From assembly GCA_040365065.1 (NCBI GenBank), contig BAABNI010000012.1:1-64000 (forward strand): a DNA stretch of 64,000 nt, read 5' to 3'. The stretch comes from Pelagadaptatus aseana (GTDB lineage: Bacteria; Pseudomonadota; Gammaproteobacteria; Pseudomonadales; Cellvibrionaceae). The translations under genes were made by a program, and so were the position numbers. The notes beneath the pieces are model-generated. The model had not been told where the DNA came from and made no database searches. It worked only from the letters and a program-made list of their open reading frames with translations. Of the stretch, positions 36,868-45,096 are shown one piece after another (within the stretch, counting starts at the first letter, position 1; the number at the start of each line of letters is the position of its first letter).

Positions 36868-37695
36868 TCAAGCGCTGTAGATGTTTTCATAGACGTAGTT
36901 GGTGGCCTCAACAAAGCCCTCAACACTGCCGCAGTCAAAGCGACGACCCTTGAACTTATAGGCCAGCACACACCCCTTGCGGGCTTGTGTCAGCAGGGCA
37001 TCAGTCAATTGTACTTCGCCGTTTTTGCCCGGTGGCGTGTTTTTAATGATATCGAAAATATCCGGCGTCAAAATATAGCGCCCGATAATGGCCAGATTAC
37101 TCGGCGCATCTTCCAGAGCCGGCTTCTCTACCATATCGGTAACCTGATACAGACCGTCTTTCATTTTCTCACCTTTGATCACACCGAACTTGTGGATCAG
37201 GTGATCCGGCACCTCTTGAATGGCGACAATACTGCAGCGAAATTGCTGGTAGAGATCGGCCATCTGCTTCATCACACCATCGGTGCCAGGCTCTGTCAGA
37301 CACAAGTCATCGGACAACACCACACCAAAAGCCTCGTCGCCAATCAGACGCTCACCATTGAGAATCGCATCCCCCAAACCGCGCATTTCCACCTGACGCG
37401 TAAAAGAGAAAGAGGCCTTGCCCATCACATCCCGAATACTCTCCAGGTACTGCTCTTTTTCACTGCCGGCAATCTGGTGCTCCAGCTCGTAGCTGACATC
37501 AAAGTGATCGGCAATGGCCCGCTTACCACGGCCGGTCACCATACCAATATCCACCATACCGGCATCAATCGCCTCTTCCACCCCGTATTGCACCAGTGGC
37601 TTATTAACAATGGGCAGCATTTCTTTGGGCATGGATTTGGTGGCGGGCAAAAAACGGGTGCCATAACCGGCGACGGGGAAGAGGCATTTTTTCAT
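36868..37695 (-). CDS. galU: UTP-glucose-1-phosphate uridylyltransferase
   Basis: Makes UDP-glucose for envelope polysaccharides. The nucleotide-binding motif PVAGYGTRFLPATKSMPKEMLP, with the catalytic-site lysines, and VVLSDDLCL are present, followed by the GALU-type C-terminus YKFKGRRFDCGSVEGFVEA. The product is 275 residues. It is followed at once by the phosphomannomutase gene, so the pair supplies nucleotide-sugar precursors. Confidence 0.96.
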   Translation of the reverse strand: MKKCLFPVAGYGTRFLPATKSMPKEMLPIVNKPLVQYGVEEAIDAGMVDIGMVTGRGKRAIADHFDVSYELEHQIAGSEKEQYLESIRDVMGKASFSFTRQVEMRGLGDAILNGERLIGDEAFGVVLSDDLCLTEPGTDGVMKQMADLYQQFRCSIVAIQEVPDHLIHKFGVIKGEKMKDGLYQVTDMVEKPALEDAPSNLAIIGRYILTPDIFDIIKNTPPGKNGEVQLTDALLTQARKGCVLAYKFKGRRFDCGSVEGFVEATNYVYENIYSA

Positions 37696-38074
37696 GAAGA
37701 CGATTCCTAAACGGTTTTTTATCTACGGCTTATTTAACTATTTCAGGGTTGCGCTGACATATGTTGTAAATCAAACACTGGGACGGCAGCCTACCCTAAA
37801 ATCATGACAGTCTCTATCGCCTGCCGCGCCCACAAACCGGAAGCCACAGAAGAGAAGACAAAAAATAATTTGCAAAAATCTGGCCAAGAGGCAATTTTGC
37901 CCTGAAAAGCGGCCAGATCACCTAACACATTAGTCGAACATTGACCAAGCACGACAGGCCCGAGGTAGACATGTAACCCGCACAAGGTAAAATAGCCAAC
38001 TCTGCGACTGTCGGGTCATATTTTTCAGGCAGTCCGAATGGACAACCCCCATAAATTAGCTGAGCCCTGTTTCT
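37696..38074. other. Intergenic region between galU and fabA
   Basis: This 379-base region separates divergent galU (-) and fabA (+) and has no credible gene. It contains one clear structure, an 8-base perfect inverted repeat ATCTGGCC/GGCCAGAT at 37878-37885 and 37911-37918 around a loop that itself holds GGCAATTTTGCC. It may be an operator or RNA hairpin. I could not recognise a FadR, FabR or FabT-type site. Confidence 0.55.
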
Positions 38075-38608
38075 ATGAGCAAAATGGATATATCTAACCG
38101 CAAGAATTCCTACAACCGCGACGATCTGCTCGAGTGCGGCCACGGACGTATGTTTGGCGAGGGCAACGCACAACTACCCGTTCCCAATATGCTGATGCTC
38201 GACCGCATCATTGAAATCAACAGCGATGGCGGTGCCCATGGCAAAGGCGAAATCCGCGCCGAGCTGGATATCACTCCGGACCTGTGGTTCTTCGATTGCC
38301 ACTTCCCCGGCGATCCGGTTATGCCTGGCTGCCTCGGTCTAGATGCCATGTGGCAACTGGTTGGCTTTTTCCTGGCATGGAAAGGCAACAAAGGCCGCGG
38401 CCGAGCTCTGGGTTCCGGTGAGGTTAAATTTACTGGCCAAATTCTGCCAACCGCAAAAAAAGTTACCTACCAAATCGACCTGAAGCGCGTTATCGAGCGC
38501 AAACTGGTCATGGGCATTGCCGATGGCTCCGTATCCGTGGATGGCCGTGAAATTTACACCGCCAAAGATCTGCGTGTCGGCCTGTTCCAGAATACCGACT
38601 CATTCTAA
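38075..38608 (+). CDS. fabA: 3-Hydroxydecanoyl-ACP dehydratase/isomerase
   Basis: Key enzyme of anaerobic unsaturated fatty-acid synthesis; dehydrates 3-hydroxydecanoyl-ACP and isomerises the trans-2 to the cis-3 double bond. The catalytic His is in WFFDCHFPGDPVMPGC and the Asp in LGLDAMWQLVGF. The 177-residue product is slightly longer at the N-terminus than E. coli FabA. A second ATG three codons later (MDISNRKNSY) is an alternative start; neither has a clear ribosome site. It is followed by fabB after 54 bases. Confidence 0.96.
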   Translation: MSKMDISNRKNSYNRDDLLECGHGRMFGEGNAQLPVPNMLMLDRIIEINSDGGAHGKGEIRAELDITPDLWFFDCHFPGDPVMPGCLGLDAMWQLVGFFLAWKGNKGRGRALGSGEVKFTGQILPTAKKVTYQIDLKRVIERKLVMGIADGSVSVDGREIYTAKDLRVGLFQNTDSF

Positions 38609-38662
38609 TTTTTCGGAGCGGCTGCCAGGCAGCCTCTCCTCACCACTTTTGAGGTTAATCCT

Positions 38663-39880
38663 ATGAAGCGTGTTGTAGTAACTGGCATGGGCATTGTGTC
38701 CTGCATTGGCAACGACAAAGAAGCCGTTCTGGAATCACTCAAGGAAGGCAAGTCCGGAATCAAAGTTCAGGAAGAATACAAAGAACGCAACTTCCGCAGC
38801 CATCTGGCCGGTAGCGTCGAGATCGACTTTAAAGAGCACATCGATCGCAAACAACTGCGCTTTATGGGCGATGCCGCAGCCTACTCCTACATTTCCATGC
38901 AGCAGGCCATTGCCGACAGCGGTCTGACCGAAGATCAGGTATCCAATGAACGTGCCGGCATCATCATGGGATCAGGTGGCGCCTCTTCAAAAAACCTGGT
39001 GGAGTCGGCAGACATCCTGCGCGAGAAGGGCATCAAGCGCGTTGGCCCCTACCGCGTCACCCAGACCATGAGCAGCACCACTTCCGCCTGTCTGGCCACC
39101 CCGTTTAAAATCAAGGGGGTCAACTACAGCATCTCCTCGGCCTGCGCCACCAGTGCTCACTGTGTCGGCAACGCCATGGAGCTGATTCAGCTGGGCAAAC
39201 AGGATGTGGTTTTTGCCGGCGGCGGTGAAGAGCTGCACTGGACCATGACGGCCCTGTTTGATGCCATGGGCGCACTGTCCACCAAATACAATGAAACCCC
39301 GGAGCAGGCTTCCCGCGCTTACGACGCCGACCGCGACGGTTTTGTTATCGCCGGCGGCGGCGGCTGTCTGGTCATTGAAGAACTGGAGCACGCCAAGGCC
39401 CGCGGCGCCAAGATTTACGCCGAGCTGGTAGGCTATGGTGCCACTTCCGACGGCTACGACATGGTTGCCCCATCCGGCGAAGGCGCTGCCCGTTGCATGC
39501 GCCAGGCCATGGCCACCGTGGATGGGGACATCGACTACATCAACTCCCACGGCACCAGCACCCCGGTGGGTGATGTGGCTGAGCTGGGCGCTGTACGTGA
39601 AGTATTTGGCGACAAAACTCCGGCCATCAGCTCCACCAAATCTCTTACCGGTCACTCACTCGGTGCCACTGGTGTTCAGGAGGCCATCTACAGCCTGTTG
39701 ATGATGGAAAATGACTTTATCTGTGCTTCGGCCAACGTCGAAAATCTGGATGAAAAAGCCGAGGGCATGAACATCGTAACCGAGCGCAAAGACAACGCCG
39801 GCCTCAAGCGTATGATGTCCAACAGCTTTGGCTTTGGTGGCACCAACGCCAGTCTGGTCTTCCAAAAATACGAAGGCTGA
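38663..39880 (+). CDS. fabB: 3-Oxoacyl-ACP synthase I
   Basis: Condensing enzyme that elongates cis-3-decenoyl-ACP, partner of FabA. The active-site Cys is in YSISSACATSAHCVGNA, and the two His residues in INSHGTSTPVGD and STKSLTGHSLGATGV. The N-terminus MKRVVVTGMGIVSCIG is typical, and the length of 405 is standard. The fabA-fabB pair is the Pseudomonas-type operon and ends in a strong terminator. Confidence 0.97.
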   Translation: MKRVVVTGMGIVSCIGNDKEAVLESLKEGKSGIKVQEEYKERNFRSHLAGSVEIDFKEHIDRKQLRFMGDAAAYSYISMQQAIADSGLTEDQVSNERAGIIMGSGGASSKNLVESADILREKGIKRVGPYRVTQTMSSTTSACLATPFKIKGVNYSISSACATSAHCVGNAMELIQLGKQDVVFAGGGEELHWTMTALFDAMGALSTKYNETPEQASRAYDADRDGFVIAGGGGCLVIEELEHAKARGAKIYAELVGYGATSDGYDMVAPSGEGAARCMRQAMATVDGDIDYINSHGTSTPVGDVAELGAVREVFGDKTPAISSTKSLTGHSLGATGVQEAIYSLLMMENDFICASANVENLDEKAEGMNIVTERKDNAGLKRMMSNSFGFGGTNASLVFQKYEG

Positions 39881-39896
39881 TCCATCAGTCATTCAG

Positions 39897-39926
39897 AAAA
39901 AGCCGGCGATCAAGCCGGCTTTTTTG
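39897..39926. terminator. Bidirectional terminator between fabB and the GGDEF-EAL gene
   Basis: The stem AAAAAGCCGGC / GCCGGCTTTTT with a six-base loop is followed by extra T residues. It lies 17 bases after the fabB stop and overlaps the last codons of the convergent GGDEF-EAL gene. Confidence 0.88.
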
Positions 39927-42246
39927 TGCCTGCTACAACACCCCCGAGACTCACCTGCTCAGCCAACTCATCCAGAGACACGGGTTTGGAATATAAATAG
40001 CCCTGTAAGGTATCAATATCCATTTGAAGTAACAGCGCCTCCTGCTCAGGGGTTTCGACCCCCTCTGCCGTCACCCTGTAACCCGTAGAGCTAAAGAAAG
40101 TTGCCATAGCCCTCAGCATCGCCAGCGTATTACCTGCAAGATTATCGATCATATATTTGTCTATTTTGATCTCATCAATGGGGTAATCCACCAACTGCAC
40201 CATAGAAGAGTATCCGGTTCCAAAATCGTCCAGCGCCAGCTCAAAACCAGCCTGCTTCAATAGATTCAAATTGGACACCAGCACTTCCGATCTATGAGCC
40301 GCAAAGGTTTCGGTGATCTCCAGCACCAACCCCTTCGGTGATTCATTCATGGTTTGCATAATCAGCATCAAATCCAGAAAAAAACTGCCCGAATTAAGCT
40401 GAGCGGCGGAGATATTGATGGATACCCGAACTTCATCACCGGCAATCTCTCTGAGCCGCCTGCGGTCGCGCAGAACCCGTCGTATCACCCATAGATCAAG
40501 CTCTCTGAACATGCCCGAAGCTTCGGCAATGGGAATAAACTCAGCCGGAGAAACAAAACCGAGCGTTGGCGAGCGCCATCGAATCAAAGCCTCAACTCCC
40601 GACATGCGGCCGCTGACCGCTTCCACCTGAGGCATGTAGACCATGCTGAACTCGGAATAATCAACATTCTTTAAAGCAACTTCCAACTGCAGATAGCGCT
40701 GATTTTGTTCCGCCAATTCATGAGAGTAGAAAGCAAATTGATTCTTCCCGGCCTTCTTGGCCTGATACATTGAGGCATCAGCATTGGTCATCAACTCTTC
40801 AGCACTGCTGGCATCTCTGGGGTAGAGCGCAATACCGATACTGGCAGACACCGGAAACGTGCCATCCTGTGTGGTAAACCCATCATCGAAAAGCGCGATG
40901 ATACGCTCAGCGGCCTTTTGCGCCACAGCATCCTGATCAAAATCGTAAAGCAAAACACAGAACTCATCGCCACCCAGTCTGGACAAGGTGTTCGACAACC
41001 CAACCACCATATCGGTAGGCCTGAACTGATTCTTCAAGCTCTCTGAAAATGCCACCAACAGGTGGTCACCAATATCGTGCCCATAATTGTCATTAACGTA
41101 TTTGAAGTTATCGAGATCAATAAACAGCAGTGCAACTTTTTTATCACTATCAATTCGCTCCAACACATTAACCAGTGTCTTGTTGAACTGACGCCGATTT
41201 AACAGACGTGTCAAATGATCGGTCTCCGCCATCGTCTGAAAAACCTCTGATGCCGCCTTCTGCTGGGTATACAGACGGTGAAAAGAACGCTCAAGCGACG
41301 ACACTTCATCTCTCGCCAGGCTGGGCTCAGGTAATTTTTCACCACGATCAGCAGCGAGCACATTTTTCTCAAGCTTTGATATGGGGTGGGTCACATACAG
41401 TTCAATCAACTTGATCAAAACATAGGCCACCACAACCACCGAGACCAATGCCAACACAACAATATTGACAAGAAGATCGTTCAGTTTTTGACTCACCATC
41501 TGCGGGTCATAATTCACGTGAAGCCAATAACCATCCATTAGATGCTGCTCATAATGAATGGCGCCTTCACGCTGGACGGCAGACTCAAGATGCTCGGATG
41601 GAATCAATTCAACCCGATAGCCATTAAGCTCCCCCTCCTCGATAATCTCATCCAGTGAACTCATGCCAAAATGCATGGCCACAGCCACACCATTGGACCA
41701 CCGCTCTGCCACGGGAACACGCAAAGTCCTCGGATCCAGCACCTTGGTGTGAACCATGGTACTGACCAACTCTCCCATCACTATTTTCCGGCCCAGTGAC
41801 TGGCGCCTTTCGAACATCTCAGCCACTTGCCTGGTCACGACCGCCGAAGGTTCAGAGAAAGGATCATTAGAATCCTCAAAGAAATACTTAACCGAGCCAT
41901 CTGCGTTTAATAACACCAGAGAAAATTTATCCAACCGCAACTTACTGAGACCATGAAGCATCTGCGTCAGATTGTTTTCCATGGTGTAAGACATGATAAA
42001 TTCATCTTTGGCAAGCAGCACGTCCTGAAGAGAAGAACTTCTTAACAGGGACTCCAAATAGGATTCCGACAGATTACTGTAGGCCGTAAAGGTGGCCACC
42101 AAATGATTTCCATACTGGTTCAGGTGTGCAGACTCTCCCTCAAGCAGCAGCCTCTTCTCCACCGTATACACAGCCAGAACCGCCAACAAGGTACCCACCA
42201 CCAGTACTGGAAACACCAGCAACCAGAGACGCCGCGCCAACTTCAT
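39910..42246 (-). CDS. Membrane GGDEF-EAL cyclic-di-GMP enzyme, MbaA-like
   Basis: Bifunctional-type cyclic-di-GMP protein of 778 residues. A transmembrane helix (about 8-28) and a second one (about 262-284) enclose a periplasmic sensor domain. A HAMP-like linker, a GGDEF domain with intact SRLGGDEF, and an EAL domain with VEALIRW, NISAAQLN, VLEITETF, LDDFGTGYSS, KIDK and LQGYLYSKP follow. The residues usually needed for phosphodiesterase activity appear complete. The RxxD inhibitory site expected five residues before GGDEF is absent (GLSN). It starts three bases after a PotD-like binding protein gene. That order, domain plan and size fit Vibrio cholerae MbaA; the polyamine link is inference. 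Confidence 0.9.
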   Translation of the reverse strand: MKLARRLWLLVFPVLVVGTLLAVLAVYTVEKRLLLEGESAHLNQYGNHLVATFTAYSNLSESYLESLLRSSSLQDVLLAKDEFIMSYTMENNLTQMLHGLSKLRLDKFSLVLLNADGSVKYFFEDSNDPFSEPSAVVTRQVAEMFERRQSLGRKIVMGELVSTMVHTKVLDPRTLRVPVAERWSNGVAVAMHFGMSSLDEIIEEGELNGYRVELIPSEHLESAVQREGAIHYEQHLMDGYWLHVNYDPQMVSQKLNDLLVNIVVLALVSVVVVAYVLIKLIELYVTHPISKLEKNVLAADRGEKLPEPSLARDEVSSLERSFHRLYTQQKAASEVFQTMAETDHLTRLLNRRQFNKTLVNVLERIDSDKKVALLFIDLDNFKYVNDNYGHDIGDHLLVAFSESLKNQFRPTDMVVGLSNTLSRLGGDEFCVLLYDFDQDAVAQKAAERIIALFDDGFTTQDGTFPVSASIGIALYPRDASSAEELMTNADASMYQAKKAGKNQFAFYSHELAEQNQRYLQLEVALKNVDYSEFSMVYMPQVEAVSGRMSGVEALIRWRSPTLGFVSPAEFIPIAEASGMFRELDLWVIRRVLRDRRRLREIAGDEVRVSINISAAQLNSGSFFLDLMLIMQTMNESPKGLVLEITETFAAHRSEVLVSNLNLLKQAGFELALDDFGTGYSSMVQLVDYPIDEIKIDKYMIDNLAGNTLAMLRAMATFFSSTGYRVTAEGVETPEQEALLLQMDIDTLQGYLYSKPVSLDELAEQVSLGGVVAGTKKPA

Positions 42247-42249
42247 TAT

Positions 42250-43263
42250 CTAGCGCTCCAGCGAATAGATGATGCGGTTTCTGATGGACATAGCCTGATT
42301 CGGGTGTCTCTGATAGAGCTCACTGCGCGCCATCACCTGGTCATTTGGAAAGACCAACGGATCTTCTTTGAGCTCGGCATCCAGTAATTCCAGCGCACCG
42401 GTATTTGGGGTCGCCAACCAGATTTCGCCGGCGTTTTCAGCGGCGATATCGGGACGGTTGATAAATTGGATAAACGCCTGAGCTTCGGACTGCAAAGCAG
42501 AACCCGTGGGAATGGCAATGCAATCCATCCAGATTCCGGTACCCTCAGACGGAATCACATATTCCCATTCGGCGCCTTCATACTCATCCATCAGAAGATA
42601 CTGGTCACCGGAATAGCCCAAAGCCAACTGAATTGAATCTACCTCTTCGAGAGAAAGCACATATTCATAATTTTTTACGTATTGCTTCTGCGACTGAAGT
42701 AACTCGTGGGCAGCCTTTAAATTTTCCGTACTGCTGTCGTTCATGGATTGACCCAACAGCTTCAATGGCGGAATCAATGTATCTACTGCGTCGAGCAACA
42801 CACTGATCTTGCCACGATTTTCTTCAGAGGGCCGCAACAGATCAGCCCAACTATCGGGAACCTCATTAACCAAATCCGCCCGATAAAGAATACCAACAGT
42901 CCCCCATAAGTAGGGAACGCCTGACTTGCCACAACTGTCACGCCAACGCTCTGCAACAGAATTCAAAAGAGTCGGAGCAACCGGAGAAAAATAACCATTA
43001 TCCCCCATGATCTGATTGCTAACTGATTCGACCACGACCAGATCAAAGCCTTTGCCTTTGGTATTGACCATGACATCATCACGCTCAGTATCAGAACCAT
43101 AGAAAACTTGCTTGATTGTGTGCCCGGTTTCCGTTTCGAATTGCTCAAGTACCGAATCGGCAATATAGCCTTCCCAGTTATAAAGAACCAATTCAGCGGT
43201 CAGTGCCGCACCAGAAAATAAGCAACAGATAATTCCACTTACCGCAGCAATATAAGCCCTCAT
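42250..43263 (-). CDS. PotD/NspS-like periplasmic polyamine-binding protein
   Basis: Periplasmic solute-binding protein of the spermidine/putrescine type, 337 residues. A signal peptide (cleaved near ALTA-EL) precedes LVLYNWEGYIADSVLEQFETETGH, the PotD/PotF start, and it continues with VPYLWGTVGILYRADLV and LALGYSGDQYLL. ATG at 43263 follows GGGGGTG. No permease or ATPase genes are nearby, so a transport role is unlikely. The gene leads into a membrane GGDEF-EAL gene three bases later, matching the nspS-mbaA order of Vibrio cholerae, where the binding protein is a sensor rather than a transporter part. Confidence 0.88.
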   Translation of the reverse strand: MRAYIAAVSGIICCLFSGAALTAELVLYNWEGYIADSVLEQFETETGHTIKQVFYGSDTERDDVMVNTKGKGFDLVVVESVSNQIMGDNGYFSPVAPTLLNSVAERWRDSCGKSGVPYLWGTVGILYRADLVNEVPDSWADLLRPSEENRGKISVLLDAVDTLIPPLKLLGQSMNDSSTENLKAAHELLQSQKQYVKNYEYVLSLEEVDSIQLALGYSGDQYLLMDEYEGAEWEYVIPSEGTGIWMDCIAIPTGSALQSEAQAFIQFINRPDIAAENAGEIWLATPNTGALELLDAELKEDPLVFPNDQVMARSELYQRHPNQAMSIRNRIIYSLER

Positions 43264-43405
43264 TAACACCCCCAATCATTGTCACTTTATTCAACATTAT
43301 ACTTTTCAGTTTAGTAAAAATGCAGAATTCATGCCTCCACGAAGGCAAGACCCAGATCAAAGGAATAACGAAAAGAGCAGGAGATCAATCCCAGAAGAAG
43401 GCTAT

Positions 43406-44308
43406 TTAATCAGCTGCGGGGACGGGGTAAGAGTTATGCAATTCCAGATACTGGGACACGGTATTACCCAACCCCTGACGCCAGCTTTTGTGCTGCACAC
43501 CAAAATCATCGCGGCAGCGGCGCATGGTCAAGGCTGCACTGACCGGCTCCTTGGCCAACAGCGGGTGCTCCTCATCCTCGACTTCAACAAACCACAAGTC
43601 GCGACTCATATTGTGATCGTCGCGCAAATGATCCACCAGCGCCTCCGCCAACTCTTCAACAGAACAGGCATCGCCACAGGCATAGTGAACAACACCCCAG
43701 TTCTCAGCACCACAGAGAATCTGATTGGTGATCGACACCACCACTTTAACCAGCGGCTGCAAACCAATGGGCGTACCCATTCTCTGGTCGGTCACAGCAC
43801 AAGGGGATTCGGCCAATAAACCACTCAGCAGGCGAGATAATAGCGTATCGGAATGGACATCCAGCAACCAGCCTACCCGTATGCACAAATAGCGCTGCAG
43901 ATGCTGTTCAAAAATACGCTCGGCCTCCCAGTAGGAGCGGCCCGCAGGCCCCAATGGCGACGGCCTGTCTGCCTCATCGTAAGAGGATTTGTTTTCGCCA
44001 CCGAAGACCCGGAAGCTGGAGAGGTGAATCACATCGCAGGCATAACGCCTGCCCATGCGGGCAATATTGCCCGCCGCCTGAACCAGCTGCTCGCGCTGGG
44101 ATTCAGTGGGGTATTCCGACCAGCCCACGGTATTGATGATCAATTGCGGGGAATGGGCGTCCAGATATTCCTGTACCTGATGCTCATCGCACCAGTCGAC
44201 CACATGGGACTTTGGAATCAGAATGGAAAACTGCGTGTGCTCAAAGCCTCTCAGAATGGCTTGCCCCAGACTGGAATAGGCATCGGTTATAACAATTCGA
44301 GTCGCCAC
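43406..44308 (-). CDS. RmlD-like NAD(P)-fold protein with degenerate active site
   Basis: Extended short-chain dehydrogenase of the dTDP-4-dehydrorhamnose reductase (RmlD) type, 300 residues. The fold is suggested by INTVGWSEYPTESQREQLVQ, VIHLSSFRVFGG, IRVGWLLDV and the C-terminal RmlD-like segment. The Gly-rich nucleotide loop reads ITDAYSSLGQAIL, lacking the first Gly, and the catalytic Tyr-x3-Lys reads YWEAE, with Glu in place of Lys. Ordinary reductase activity is therefore doubtful, and the protein could bind a sugar nucleotide or act as a regulatory subunit. It lies 36 bases after ssb on the same strand. No rml genes are nearby. Confidence 0.82.
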   Translation of the reverse strand: MATRIVITDAYSSLGQAILRGFEHTQFSILIPKSHVVDWCDEHQVQEYLDAHSPQLIINTVGWSEYPTESQREQLVQAAGNIARMGRRYACDVIHLSSFRVFGGENKSSYDEADRPSPLGPAGRSYWEAERIFEQHLQRYLCIRVGWLLDVHSDTLLSRLLSGLLAESPCAVTDQRMGTPIGLQPLVKVVVSITNQILCGAENWGVVHYACGDACSVEELAEALVDHLRDDHNMSRDLWFVEVEDEEHPLLAKEPVSAALTMRRCRDDFGVQHKSWRQGLGNTVSQYLELHNSYPVPAAD

Positions 44309-44344
44309 AGCTAAATCTCGTCACCCCTGCTATCGAATATCGGA

Positions 44345-44923
44345 TCAGAACGGAATATCGTCATCAAAGTTATCAAAACCCTGAGGCGGCTGAGGTGCCG
44401 GAGCAGCCTGAGGTGCAGGCGCCTGTCCCATTCGCTGCTGCGGTGGCATTTGCTGAGGCGCTGGCGCAGCCTGTGGTGGCGCCGCTTGAGCCGCCGGCTG
44501 CTGATAGGCCTGCTGTGGTTGTTGAGCCTGCTGAGGAGCCATACCCTGCGGCTGAGCATAGCCACCGCCCATGGCTGCACCGTCCTGACGGCTGTCGAGC
44601 ATCTGCATCTCGCTGGCGACAATCTCGGTGGTGTAGCGGTCCTGACCGTCCTGCCCCTGCCATTTGCGGGTTCTCAGCGAGCCCTCCACATAAATTTTGG
44701 AGCCCTTGCGGATATACTCTCCGACAATCTCAGCCAGACGATTAAAGAACACCACGCGGTGCCACTCGGTACGCTCCTGCTGCTGCCCGGTCTGCTTGTC
44801 CTTCCAGGATTCAGAGGTCGCAACGCTGATATTGGTTACGGCACCACCGCTGGGCATATACTTCATTTCAGGGTCCTGCCCGACGTTACCCACCAGGATG
44901 ACTTTGTTGATACCTCTGGCCAT
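44345..44923 (-). CDS. ssb: Single-stranded DNA-binding protein
   Basis: Coats single-stranded DNA in replication and repair and recruits partners through its tail. The OB fold (1-110) reads MARGINKVILVGNVGQDPEMKY, and LRTRKWQGQDGQDRYTTEIVA follows. A long Gln/Pro/Ala-rich linker (about 115-180) of low complexity precedes the acidic partner-binding tip FDNFDDDIPF. The product is 192 residues. It is followed by the RmlD-like gene; a YajR-like transporter gene lies upstream. No LexA box is seen in front of it. Confidence 0.97.
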   Translation of the reverse strand: MARGINKVILVGNVGQDPEMKYMPSGGAVTNISVATSESWKDKQTGQQQERTEWHRVVFFNRLAEIVGEYIRKGSKIYVEGSLRTRKWQGQDGQDRYTTEIVASEMQMLDSRQDGAAMGGGYAQPQGMAPQQAQQPQQAYQQPAAQAAPPQAAPAPQQMPPQQRMGQAPAPQAAPAPQPPQGFDNFDDDIPF

Positions 44924-45096
44924 TTTTTTCTCCTACGAAACTTGCAACGGATGCCATCACCAAGTGGCATCTCTATTCATTATCAGTATTAAATTGGTAT
45001 TCAGGCTTTGCCCAGCGAACGAAGTGCCAAAGGCAAAGAAAGACATTGAGCTTACACCAGCGGCCAAGCAACAGCCACCCTACGCAAGCACGATTT

